Shown piece after piece: positions 55,081 to 62,923 of a DNA stretch of 64,000 nt. Below the pieces are notes generated by a model, which saw only the letters and a list, made by a program, of their open reading frames with translations, made no database searches and had not been told where the DNA came from. Both the position numbers and the translations under genes were made by a program. Source of the stretch: Spirosomataceae bacterium TFI 002 (GTDB taxonomy: Bacteria; Bacteroidota; Bacteroidia; Cytophagales; Spirosomataceae); NCBI GenBank assembly GCA_900230115.1, contig LT907983.1:2418001-2482000 (forward strand). The letters run 5' to 3'. Position 1 is the first letter of the stretch; each line of letters begins with the position of its first letter.

Positions 55081-55926
55081 ATGATTTTTGATAAATATGG
55101 TTTAATTATTGGCGGGTGCCTAACCATTATTGGTGGTATAATAACTCTTTGGTATAGCCATTCAAGCAATTTGAAAAATGATAAGAAAACTGATGAAACC
55201 CTTGAAGTCTCTAAACAAAACAATTTGGAGGCATCTAAATCCAACTTATTGCTCGACGAAGCAAATATAAGTTTAGGGAAATTAAAAGAAGAAAACAATG
55301 GATTAAGAACTCAAATTAATAATTTACAAAGTGAAAACTTACAACTCCACCGAGAGTTGTCCATTGAGAATAAAGAAATTTTAGACAACCTAACTGGGGG
55401 CAACTCATTTCCGATCATAGAATTTACGTATTCTACTCCTAGTAGGAATTTTGAAGCCATTGGAAAAGTTATGGGTGACAATAATATTATAGTTCAAGAT
55501 ATTAAAGTTCTAAATATTAGTGGTGAAAAAAAATTTCGAGCAGAAAACCAACAACCCTTGGGCATGAACCCTGACCGAGGTCTCCATGGTAAATGGAACA
55601 ATGGTTTAAATAATTCCAAATACTCATTTCTTTCACTCAGACCTAAATTGTTAGTTGCTGGTTATTCAACAAATTTAATTGACAAATATAACTTTAGTGA
55701 ACTCAATAAAACCGATCATAAGACTAGTTTAGAAATTGAAATTGTCGCACTTAATGGACGATTTACGCAACAAACTGACCTACTATTAGCCAGAGGAACA
55801 AGAGGGGGGGGACGGTGGGATGACCTAATAACCCTAAGAAGTAAAGTAACAAATTCAAAGGGTGAAGTATTATATGCTTTTGAAAATGATCACCCTTGGT
55901 TTAAAAATATACAAGCAATAAAATGA
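55081..55926 (+). CDS. Hypothetical membrane-anchored coiled-coil protein
   Basis: I do not recognise this 281-residue protein. It begins with a short cytoplasmic tail, then one membrane span (about 7-24), a charged region and a coiled coil (about 45-105, with heptads in SLGKLKEENNGLRTQINNLQ). The remaining ~160 residues form a beta-rich globular domain with no motif that I know. A TATCTTTG promoter-like box is at 55054-55061. It has a lower GC content and less usual composition than its neighbours, so it may be an acquired or lineage-specific gene. Confidence 0.65.
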   Translation: MIFDKYGLIIGGCLTIIGGIITLWYSHSSNLKNDKKTDETLEVSKQNNLEASKSNLLLDEANISLGKLKEENNGLRTQINNLQSENLQLHRELSIENKEILDNLTGGNSFPIIEFTYSTPSRNFEAIGKVMGDNNIIVQDIKVLNISGEKKFRAENQQPLGMNPDRGLHGKWNNGLNNSKYSFLSLRPKLLVAGYSTNLIDKYNFSELNKTDHKTSLEIEIVALNGRFTQQTDLLLARGTRGGGRWDDLITLRSKVTNSKGEVLYAFENDHPWFKNIQAIK

Positions 55927-56198
55927 TTCTTTATTTTATTCTTAACTTCCTTAAACAAAAGTTGGTGAAGACCCTAAAAACCTAAATAATGACTGGTTTT
56001 AGGCCGTTTTCCCCGCTCTCTTTTATAGTCAGAACTATCATTTAACTTTTGTTCCCAATTATTATACTCTATATATACGAGCTTATTAAATATCCATTCC
56101 TATATATATTTCTACTCTTTCACAGATTATTAACATATCGTAAACAACCTGCGAGCAACTATTTGCATCTAATAAGAGAACACCAAAAGAATACGACA

Positions 56199-57335
56199 AT
56201 GAAAAAGATAATAGCACTTATAATGGTAGCACTAACAAGTTTAGGTGCAACCGCTCAATATAACGATAGAGACCTTAACTTTTACGATGATGAGTTTGAC
56301 TGGCACTGGGACGTGAGAGTGAGAATCTCTGACGGAGTGAGAAGTGGCTTGATAACCAACTGGGAATCAAACCGACTATACAACAAACTTGAAAGAGTAG
56401 AAGAGAAGGAATACCGCTACATGGCGGATGGAAACTTCACTATCTGGGAGCAGGACGACATCTGGGATGATGTGAGATGGTTAAACAGAAGAATAGGTAT
56501 AGAGCTTTATGACTTTGATAGAAGGTATTACGGTTTTAATAGAGTATTTCTCTCTTACAACAGCTACCCATTCTGGTACAATCGCTTCTATGGCAATGGT
56601 TTTAACTTCTACAGGTATGATGCCTTAGGGTTTGGAAGCTACAGATACGGTTACAATGCATGTTATTTCGTGCCACGTAATCAAGTGATTGTGAGAAACA
56701 ATACTGTTGTGATCAACAAGAATGTGTACAATACACAGCAAGCTCGTTCAAGAGCACTTGCCAATAGCAACACTCGTAGAGATAGAACAACTGTAAATAG
56801 TAACTCTAGATACGGAAACACAAGAGCCAATGGTGCTAGCAACAGCACAAATGCACGTACTTCGAGAAGTACAAGCAGAACTGCTCCCGCTTCCTCTAGA
56901 GTAGGATCAAGCAGAGACTTCGGCAACGAAAGAAGCAGAAGCATTGAGTCTAGTAGGTCTAGTAGAAGTTCTAGTGGAACTTACAGCAGACCAAGTACAA
57001 GCAGCAGAGAACGTTCGGTAAGAACAAGCTCTGGAAGCAGAACCTCAACCTACGCAAAGCCATCGAGCAAAAGTAGTAGAGAAGTGAGTCGCTCAACAGC
57101 TCCATCTAGAAGTAGTTCGGCGAGAACATCGTCTTCAACTTCAAGAAGAAGTAGCTCAGTAAGCAAGCCATCGAGCAGCAGAAGCAGCTCGGTTAGCAGA
57201 CCAGCGAGAACTAGTTCTCCTAGTAGAAGTAGTTCTGCAAGAAGTTCTTCTTCAAGCTCAAGAAGTAGCTCTCCCGCGAGTTCGAGCAGCAGAAGCAGCT
57301 CATCTAGTAGCCGTAGCTCTAGATCTCCAAGATAA
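56199..57335 (+). CDS. Secreted protein with very long Ser/Arg-rich tail
   Basis: A 378-residue exported protein of unknown function. The ATG at 56199 opens a signal peptide ending at GATAQ (about residue 20). The first ~180 residues are tyrosine- and tryptophan-rich and resemble small envelope proteins common in Bacteroidota (DWHWDVRVRISDGVRSGLI near 33-51, and IWDDVRWLNRRI). The C-terminal ~180 residues are a low-complexity tail of Ser, Arg and Thr with runs such as SRSSS and SSSR. The tail is encoded by imperfect AGT/AGC/AGA codon repeats. A strong hairpin terminator follows. Confidence 0.8.
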   Translation: MKKIIALIMVALTSLGATAQYNDRDLNFYDDEFDWHWDVRVRISDGVRSGLITNWESNRLYNKLERVEEKEYRYMADGNFTIWEQDDIWDDVRWLNRRIGIELYDFDRRYYGFNRVFLSYNSYPFWYNRFYGNGFNFYRYDALGFGSYRYGYNACYFVPRNQVIVRNNTVVINKNVYNTQQARSRALANSNTRRDRTTVNSNSRYGNTRANGASNSTNARTSRSTSRTAPASSRVGSSRDFGNERSRSIESSRSSRSSSGTYSRPSTSSRERSVRTSSGSRTSTYAKPSSKSSREVSRSTAPSRSSSARTSSSTSRRSSSVSKPSSSRSSSVSRPARTSSPSRSSSARSSSSSSRSSSPASSSSRSSSSSSRSSRSPR

Positions 57336-57360
57336 AACTTGACAAGCTAAAAATACCCCC

Positions 57361-57394
57361 CCCCCTTAGTGCCAATGTACTAAGGGGGTTTTTT
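57361..57394 (+). terminator. Rho-independent terminator after SR-rich gene
   Basis: A perfect 10-base stem CCCCCTTAGT/ACTAAGGGGG (57361-57370 and 57379-57388) with an 8-base loop and six Ts, 25 bases after the stop codon. Confidence 0.92.
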
Positions 57395-57495
57395 GTGCTT
57401 TCAATACCCACGATTTTACTGGAACAAACTATGAGATAAGAACTGATTAAAATATTCACGCCTTTTATTTTACTTTGTACATTAATCCTTCCTAT

Positions 57496-58083
57496 ATGAA
57501 AGCTTTCACTATTACTGTATTGGTTTTCCTGACTTTTTCGACATTTGCCCAAAAGCCTATTCAATTTAAAGTTGGTCTAAACAACTCCCTTTATGGCTCA
57601 GGAGATTTAAGGGGCTTTGAGTACTATAACGAAATCATATTTCCTATTAACGGTCACCTATCTTGGGCTCCTTCTATTCATGTGGGATCTGGAAGTAATA
57701 ACCCAATTGACAATACCTCACCGAGGTTTTCTACAACCTCAATAGGCACAGATTTTACGGTTTACTTTTCGCCTTGGCAGTTCGAAAAATCGAAAATACA
57801 AATGGGTGTGGGTCCTAGCATAAGATATTTTAACGACGGAACTCCAGAGACTACTGGTTTTCAAACTATTGAGATAGGAAATTCTTTAAAAAGGGTTTAT
57901 GAATATTATTACCCCATTCCTTCATCATACGTTTCTCCGGGATTTAGCGTAGTTTTAGACTCAGAATTGAAGGTAAGTAACCATTGGAAAATCGGAGGAA
58001 GAGTCTCTTTTTCTTCGTTTTTAGAAGGGCAAACAATTGCACAGTTAGGACTGAGTGCAGGATACACTTTATTTAGAAAATAA
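57496..58083 (+). CDS. Outer-membrane beta-barrel protein, unknown
   Basis: A 195-residue exported protein. The signal peptide ends near FAQ (about 18). The body has alternating hydrophobic/polar strands (IQFKVGLNNSLYGSGDLRGF, and onward) and ends with a C-terminal strand LGLSAGYTLFRK, as in small outer-membrane barrels of Bacteroidota. I chose the ATG at 57496 over a frame that starts 21 bases upstream. No enzymatic motif is visible. Confidence 0.75.
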   Translation: MKAFTITVLVFLTFSTFAQKPIQFKVGLNNSLYGSGDLRGFEYYNEIIFPINGHLSWAPSIHVGSGSNNPIDNTSPRFSTTSIGTDFTVYFSPWQFEKSKIQMGVGPSIRYFNDGTPETTGFQTIEIGNSLKRVYEYYYPIPSSYVSPGFSVVLDSELKVSNHWKIGGRVSFSSFLEGQTIAQLGLSAGYTLFRK

Positions 58084-58089
58084 TAATAA

Positions 58090-58121
58090 AAGCCTCACTT
58101 GCTAGTTGACAAATGAGGCTT
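58090..58121 (-). terminator. Terminator between OMP gene and ThuA gene
   Basis: AAGCCTCA/TGAGGCTT stem (58090-58097 and 58114-58121) between convergent genes. Read on the - strand it is followed by TTATTATTA, so it favours the ThuA gene; the + side has few Ts. Confidence 0.65.
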
Positions 58122-58145
58122 CCATTTAATTAAAATATTGTCATT

Positions 58146-58907
58146 TTACTTTGCAATTCCTTTTCCTGTAGCAGCCCAATAAATCCCGCCATATAAGTGG
58201 TCAAGGAATGATTGATCAGAATATACCGCTCCTATATGTCCTAAACCAGTATAGAAAGCACGACCTCCATCATAATTGTGATACCAAGCAATTGGGTGAA
58301 AGTTACCCATTCCTTTACCTTCGTTTTCGCCCCATTTTGCATAAGGATCGTACGAACTCTCATCTAAAGCGATAAGAAAATTGAGGTCATTGGATTTATA
58401 TGGTTTTTGGTACTCATACCACTCGTCGGTCCAAAGCAGTCTTTTAGGAAAACGCTCTAGTCCTGGAAAATTACTATCAACTACGTCCAAATAGGCCGTT
58501 TGTTGTTGTGGATGAATCTTAAACATCATTCCTACCATTTTGGTATACCATTCCCAGTCATACTCTGTATCTGCTGCGGCATGAACACCAACAAAGCCCT
58601 TTCCTGATTTAATAAATCGTTCAAATGCTGCTTGTTGCTCGTCATTTAAAATATCGCCTGTGGTACTCAAAAATATCACTGCGTCATACTTTGCCAGACC
58701 TTTATCTGTGAATACTCCTGCCGACTCCTGCCAATCTACCGAAAAGTTATGGCGATCTGCTAAAGCTCTTACTCCACTTACGCCTTCATGAATACTTGTA
58801 TGGTGAAAACCTGCGGTTTTGGTAAAGAGCAATACGTTAAACTGCTGTGCATTTGTAAATGATACACTTACCAAAAGCACTATTAAACTAAGAAGGATTT
58901 TTTTCAT
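58146..58907 (-). CDS. ThuA domain secreted protein
   Basis: A 253-residue exported ThuA-like (PF06283) protein with a signal peptide to about residue 20. The class I glutamine-amidotransferase-like fold is seen in VLLFTKTAGFHHTSIHEG (about 25-42), AVIFLSTTGDILNDEQQAAFERF and GKGFVGVHAAADTEYDW (near 107-123). ThuA proteins occur with carbohydrate metabolism and are often linked to sugar or sugar-dehydrogenase genes in Bacteroidota, but the reaction is unknown. The ADP-ribosylglycohydrolase gene lies upstream on the same strand, with an 82-base gap. Confidence 0.9.
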   Translation of the reverse strand: MKKILLSLIVLLVSVSFTNAQQFNVLLFTKTAGFHHTSIHEGVSGVRALADRHNFSVDWQESAGVFTDKGLAKYDAVIFLSTTGDILNDEQQAAFERFIKSGKGFVGVHAAADTEYDWEWYTKMVGMMFKIHPQQQTAYLDVVDSNFPGLERFPKRLLWTDEWYEYQKPYKSNDLNFLIALDESSYDPYAKWGENEGKGMGNFHPIAWYHNYDGGRAFYTGLGHIGAVYSDQSFLDHLYGGIYWAATGKGIAK

Positions 58908-58989
58908 TTCGTTAGGTTCGTTTTGTGGCCTACAAGTTAGTTATTCTTAGATAAACCTCACAGTTTTGGAAGCTAGTAAGGCTTAAACC

Positions 58990-60216
58990 TTAGTAAAACG
59001 AAATAACTTTCTTTGCCATATCCATAGATAACTTCTCCATGTCAATTTCAAGTTCCTCTTTTCCCACCTTCATTACTTTTTCACGCATATCGATGGGAAG
59101 TTTTTCAAAACCATAATAAGCCCCCAAGATACCTCCTGCAACCGCAGCTGTGGTATCATTGTCTCGGCCATAGTTGACAAGAAAAGTCATTGTATTGGTG
59201 AAGTCAAAATCTGAGAAAAGCATTGCTGTTATCACTTGTAGATGTATCTCTCCAGCATGAAAAGGCATGTCTTGTAAGTGTCCATCTAGCATTTCAAAAG
59301 CTTTTTGTCTTTGCTCTTCCAGCGGTAATTTTTTCGCTTCTTGATTGATATTTAGAGCCAATTGTAAAATTCGATACGAGGTCCGTCCTACAAGTCTGCT
59401 TTTGAAAAAGCCATTAGGATCAATATTTCTCAATACGGCTAATAGGTCTTGAGGGCTTGCTCCTTTCTTCATTCCTACGGCTGTCATTGCAGCAGCTAGA
59501 CCACTAATATCTCTGGCATAACCAATGTCGAAAAGGCTTATCTTATACATTTCTTGATAAGCTCGTTCAGGATTTTCGGGGTAAAAAACACCAATTGCTG
59601 GTGCGTAGAGTAAGCCAGCACAAACCATTTCTCCTCCATAAAACCTGCTCAATGCATCGTGATAAGCCAAAAAATCTCCTTCAGTGTATGGCTTTGCAAC
59701 CTTAGCCCACTCTTGTAGCCAAGCTACTTTTCTTGTGTTTTCCTCAAAAGGCTCAGGGTCAAAAGAATCTATCTTTTTGAAATTCCCGAGGTCTTGTAAG
59801 TATTGATCAACCAATACTTGCATAAAGTCCTTTGCGACTAATTCTTGAGATTTTGTTTTTGTAAGGTAACTGTAAGTAAGGGCCTTCCATCTTGTATCAT
59901 CCGTAGTGCCCCCTGCTGGTAAATTATACTTCCACGTTCCCTCCGGAGAAGGTTCTCTTACCATAGAGTCTAAGCCTTTCACATCACCGTATTCCAATTT
60001 GATTGCAACCCTACTCCACATTTCTGTAGGTGCTCCCATGGCGTCCCCTATTGCTGAACCCACCATTTGTCCCAAAATTTTATCATACAGCTCCGCCTCG
60101 TTCAAGCTGATTTCTTTTAGCGGTTTATCTGTAAAATCAACCTCTTTTTCACTTAAGCTTTGACATGATACACCAACAAAAAGTAGAAGAACAAAGACTG
60201 TATTTGATTTTTTCAT
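58990..60216 (-). CDS. Exported ADP-ribosylglycohydrolase family lipoprotein
   Basis: A 408-residue DraG/ARH-fold protein. The Mg-binding motifs of the family are intact: GSAIGDAMGAPTE (53-65), T104-T-D-D-T108, and GRDNDTTAA (near 350). It also has a lipoprotein signal ending at Cys18 (GVSCQSL), which puts it outside the cytoplasm, although the classic members act on ADP-ribosylated proteins or free ADP-ribose inside cells. It is the last gene of a three-gene operon with the MTR-kinase-like gene (2 bases upstream) and the NUDIX gene. The substrate is unknown; a related O- or N-glycoside is possible. Confidence 0.85.
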   Translation of the reverse strand: MKKSNTVFVLLLFVGVSCQSLSEKEVDFTDKPLKEISLNEAELYDKILGQMVGSAIGDAMGAPTEMWSRVAIKLEYGDVKGLDSMVREPSPEGTWKYNLPAGGTTDDTRWKALTYSYLTKTKSQELVAKDFMQVLVDQYLQDLGNFKKIDSFDPEPFEENTRKVAWLQEWAKVAKPYTEGDFLAYHDALSRFYGGEMVCAGLLYAPAIGVFYPENPERAYQEMYKISLFDIGYARDISGLAAAMTAVGMKKGASPQDLLAVLRNIDPNGFFKSRLVGRTSYRILQLALNINQEAKKLPLEEQRQKAFEMLDGHLQDMPFHAGEIHLQVITAMLFSDFDFTNTMTFLVNYGRDNDTTAAVAGGILGAYYGFEKLPIDMREKVMKVGKEELEIDMEKLSMDMAKKVISFY

Positions 60217-60218
60217 AA

Positions 60219-61196
60219 TTATAAAATGAGAGCCTTCGCTTTTTTCAATAACTCACTTTTTTCATTCAAACTTAAATTGACTGGCAACTGAGCAATACCA
60301 ATCAACCTTCGCATAATTTCTATTCCTTGATATTGTTGCAAGAGCTTTTTGCCCACCCCCCTTTCGCTTTCGTATTGATTTAGGCACTTTTTAAGAATGT
60401 TGTGGTCTATTTTACTCATTTCAAAATGAGCCATCATTACGCCTAGGTCAAACTCTGGATCTCCCAAAAAACCAAACTCTGGGTCTATCACTTTTACTTC
60501 GGTATCCACTTTTAACCAACTTCCGGGATAAAAATCACCGTGCAACAATGTTTTACCTTGACTCAAGTAACGCTCGCCTATTTTTTCTATTTCTTGTTTT
60601 AGCCGATTGTCGGTCTTGTATGCCATGGCCAAGTCCTGTAAACCCTCTTGAATGTCATCAAGGTTGAACCCATTTTCTTCCATATAAGGGAAATGAAAAA
60701 TGTGTTCGTGGTTAAGTTCTTTCATTGCACTGTTGCTAGGAAAACCTAAACTCTCCTGACTATGCAATTTAACTAAATAGCTTATTAAGGATTCTATATC
60801 TGAGGCGGAAATAGTAGATTGGTCTTGATATAGTTTCATAAAGTCCTTGCCATTACCAAGGTCTTCCATTACCAACAAGTGGTTTTCTGCATCAAAATGT
60901 AATACAGAAGGTGAAAACTCAGCAAGGGTTACGTCATTGTTAACTACATCAAAAAAAGCTTTTTCTACAGCAACTCTTTCTATGGGTGCTGCTATCTGCG
61001 GGTACTTATTGACATAATCTCGCGATTGTTTCAAAATCAAATTTCCCTCGCTTGTGATAAGCCTCATCACGAAATTCATGTTACCTTCCCCAGCTTTGGA
61101 ATAGCCTATTATCGTGGCCTTAGTGGAAATTAAGTTGTTGGCTATTAAATAAGCCTTTAGTGCTTCGTCAAAACTCTCTTTTAATTCAATTGTCAT
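60219..61196 (-). CDS. MTR-kinase/aminoglycoside-phosphotransferase-like kinase
   Basis: A 325-residue kinase of the choline/aminoglycoside-kinase fold. K56 (NLILKQS) is the ATP-binding Lys, the catalytic loop is HGDFYPGSW (219-227), and the metal site is DPEFGFLG (238-245). The DPEF ending and FDLGVMM resemble methylthioribose kinase (MtnK), so a nucleoside- or ribose-type substrate is likely. I chose the ATG at 61196; a GTG five codons earlier would overlap the NUDIX stop. It sits 5 bases downstream of the NUDIX gene and 2 bases upstream of the ADP-ribosylglycohydrolase. Confidence 0.82.
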   Translation of the reverse strand: MTIELKESFDEALKAYLIANNLISTKATIIGYSKAGEGNMNFVMRLITSEGNLILKQSRDYVNKYPQIAAPIERVAVEKAFFDVVNNDVTLAEFSPSVLHFDAENHLLVMEDLGNGKDFMKLYQDQSTISASDIESLISYLVKLHSQESLGFPSNSAMKELNHEHIFHFPYMEENGFNLDDIQEGLQDLAMAYKTDNRLKQEIEKIGERYLSQGKTLLHGDFYPGSWLKVDTEVKVIDPEFGFLGDPEFDLGVMMAHFEMSKIDHNILKKCLNQYESERGVGKKLLQQYQGIEIMRRLIGIAQLPVNLSLNEKSELLKKAKALIL

Positions 61197-61201
61197 TTTT
61201 A

Positions 61202-61624
61202 TCAATGCCACTTTTGATCCAAAACCCCTAAATAGGTGGTTCTATTAGGTTGGCTGCTTATATACGTAACAATGTTAGGATAAAGTTGGTAGTCAACAAT
61301 ATTTTTAATGGGCAACCATACTATTTCCAAAGCTTTGGTTTCGCTAGGATTCAGTTTTGGAGTCCCGTCTGCAATAATACCATTAAAAACAAAATGTATG
61401 TTCTGCATCTGCTCCGTGTGTACTTCCCCTACAAAAAGCAATTTTCCTACTTCAACCCTTATGCCTAATTCTTCTTGTAGTTCTCTTGTGAGCGTATCAT
61501 TCAGTTTTTCACCAAATTCAACGTTTCCACCTGGTAAATTATATACATCTTGTCCTGCATAATTATAACGCATGGTGAGCAGGTGATTGTTTTGAATAAT
61601 TAAAATGCTTGGTCGGGTTTTCAT
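61202..61624 (-). CDS. NUDIX hydrolase
   Basis: A 140-residue pyrophosphohydrolase. The Nudix box runs from G33 to I55: G-N-V-E-F-G-E, then seven residues, REL-Q-EE-L-G-I. The rest is the normal alpha/beta fold. The likely substrate is a nucleoside diphosphate derivative. Its stop is 5 bases before the start of the kinase gene, making it the first of the three-gene operon. About 260 bases of non-coding DNA lie upstream. Confidence 0.9.
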   Translation of the reverse strand: MKTRPSILIIQNNHLLTMRYNYAGQDVYNLPGGNVEFGEKLNDTLTRELQEELGIRVEVGKLLFVGEVHTEQMQNIHFVFNGIIADGTPKLNPSETKALEIVWLPIKNIVDYQLYPNIVTYISSQPNRTTYLGVLDQKWH

Positions 61625-61850
61625 TGAACCTTTAATTTCGAAAAACGAAGATAAAACAGATCATTCTTAAAAATGACGAATTAAGTATTTCTTCTGAAAC
61701 TTGAATGCGTTTAACTTTAACATGCATTTCACTAGGCTTTTAAGAAAATTGACAAGAAAACACCTGAACCAGCAAATGGGTCAATATTTATTCACTGATG
61801 GTTAAACATTTATTTAAATTCTAGACTTCTGTAGAAAAGTTAAAAATCTC

Positions 61851-61881
61851 TTTAGGCCTAGAGGGCTTACCATTATATTTG
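61851..61881 (+). promoter_or_regulatory. Bacteroidota-type promoter of the RNA candidate
   Basis: The -7 box TATATTTG (61874-61881) fits TAnnTTTG exactly. TTTA (61851-61854) lies 19 bases upstream, one base off the -33 consensus TTTG. Transcription would start near 61888, right at the first hairpin. Confidence 0.7.
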
Positions 61882-61887
61882 CAAAAA

Positions 61888-62106
61888 AAATAGGTCACCG
61901 TTCGTGCGATGACCTATAGATTTGAGAGGTTCACTCCTCGTTCCTGATCACAGAAGTTGCTACTTTCGTAGTTTTCTTCTTCGATTAAAGATCTTCCGCC
62001 TTTCTTGTAGAATCGGAAGTCTTAAACCCCTTTGGGGACTTTTCTTTAGCATAATTGCTTTTTTAAAAGAAACTTTAAGCCTAGGTCTAAGTCACCTAGG
62101 CTTTTT
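61888..62106 (+). ncRNA. Structured small RNA candidate, unidentified
   Basis: About 219 bases with a promoter in front and a strong terminator at the end. In order it can fold as: ATAGGTCA/TGACCTAT (61890-61897, 61910-61917); GAGG/CCTC (61926-61939); AGAAG..CTAC/GTAG..CTTCT (61952-61980); CTTCCG/CGGAAG (61993-61998, 62014-62019); CCCC-TTT-GGGG (62027-62037); then the terminator. A 63-codon frame from a TTG (61922) ends inside the terminator and is not credible. I do not recognise 6S, SRP, tmRNA, RNase P or a known riboswitch, and no gene follows on this strand for 800 bases, so a free sRNA is the best reading. Confidence 0.6.
62077..62106 (+). terminator. Rho-independent terminator of the RNA candidate
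   Basis: A perfect 10-base stem AAGCCTAGGT/ACCTAGGCTT (62077-62086 and 62094-62103), 7-base loop, then Ts to 62106. Confidence 0.9.
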
Positions 62107-62650
62107 AGTTTAGGATGTAAAAATAAGGTAATTATCTCTATCCTACTGACTTTCAAAAGCAGTCTAAAATACCTGTCATCACTTTAATTATTTGATTCTA
62201 AACCAATTAAGTATTTATCCCTTTTTAGGGTGTGGATAACATGCTATCAATGTTAATAAATTGCCAATTTATGGGGTTTAAAAATTTCATAATCAAACAG
62301 TTGTACCTTCTTGTCGATGCAAAAATTATTGAAATATTAGATGTTGACATCTTAAAAAAATTGGGGTAAGGTCTATTAAGTAAGTGGCTTTAAATGGTAA
62401 GCCTAGCCGGTTTTAAATCTTTTAATTCAATTGCCCAAACGATCAAACAACAATACAGAATTACTCTTAACTATTTCAATAAAAAAAGTTTCAAGACTTC
62501 AGCCGAATCATTTAATGTGAAAATCGTAATATTTAGGGGCAGTTAAAAGTATTGAATTCTACTTTTTTAATATTTGAACTTACGAGTTATAGTGCCCAAA
62601 AAATAGTGCTTGATCTATCACTAGGTTGAGCTTAATAGACCAAAACGAAA
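62107..62650. other. Gene-free AT-rich stretch with one DnaA-box sequence
   Basis: I see no gene in these ~540 bases. One perfect DnaA-box sequence, TGTGGATAA, is at 62231-62239. I find no second box or iteron nearby, so it is not claimed as an origin. Confidence 0.6.
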
Positions 62651-62678
62651 AAAGACCAACTCTTTCGAATTGGTCTTT
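62651..62678 (-). terminator. Terminator of the tRNA-Phe gene
   Basis: Stem AAAGACCAA/TTGGTCTTT (62651-62659 and 62670-62678) 12 bases downstream of the tRNA on the - strand, followed there by a T-rich tail. Confidence 0.85.
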
Positions 62679-62689
62679 AAAATTTGAAG

Positions 62690-62762
62690 TGGTGATGGAC
62701 GGAATCGAACCGCCGACACAAGGATTTTCAGTCCTTTGCTCTACCAACTGAGCTACATCACC
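62690..62762 (-). tRNA. tRNA-Phe (GAA)
   Basis: A 73-base cloverleaf on the - strand. Acceptor stem GGTGATG/CATCACC, D-arm AGCTCAGTTGGTAGAGC, anticodon loop ACTGAAAAT with anticodon GAA, T-arm GGCGGTTCGATTCCGTC with the TTCGATTC loop, and discriminator A. CCA is not encoded. Its - strand promoter lies at 62800-62830. Confidence 0.97.
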
Positions 62763-62799
62763 AGAGTGATTACACCACCATTCCCATATTTTGGGAGTG

Positions 62800-62830
62800 C
62801 AAAAATAGATAAAAAGGATTTCCTGCCAAA
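62800..62830 (-). promoter_or_regulatory. Promoter of tRNA-Phe
   Basis: On the - strand TTTG (62830-62827), a 19-base spacer, and TATTTTTG (62807-62800): an exact match to the Bacteroidota -33/-7 consensus. Transcription would start about 30 bases before the tRNA. Confidence 0.85.
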
Positions 62831-62923
62831 TATATTTATCGTAATTATCGATTTTTTTATTCAAACCTTTTTTCTCAAATTTGTTTTAGTATGCTTGCAT
62901 ACCATTTTAAACCATATCCAGCT

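Noticed and set aside
56740-57330. Tandem-repeat or CRISPR-like pattern of short AGT/AGA units
   Set aside because: No constant-length repeats with unique spacers; it is the codon pattern of the Ser/Arg tail.
61922-62113. 63-codon reading frame inside the RNA candidate
   Set aside because: It starts with TTG, its 3' end lies in the terminator hairpin, and its composition (runs of LRLKIFRLSCR-type residues) is not protein-like.
62107-62690. Replication origin
   Set aside because: Only one DnaA-box sequence was found; no cluster and no dnaA/dnaN gene in view.
62580-62864. 94-codon frame across tRNA-Phe on the - strand
   Set aside because: It is a chance frame over a perfect tRNA and its terminator.
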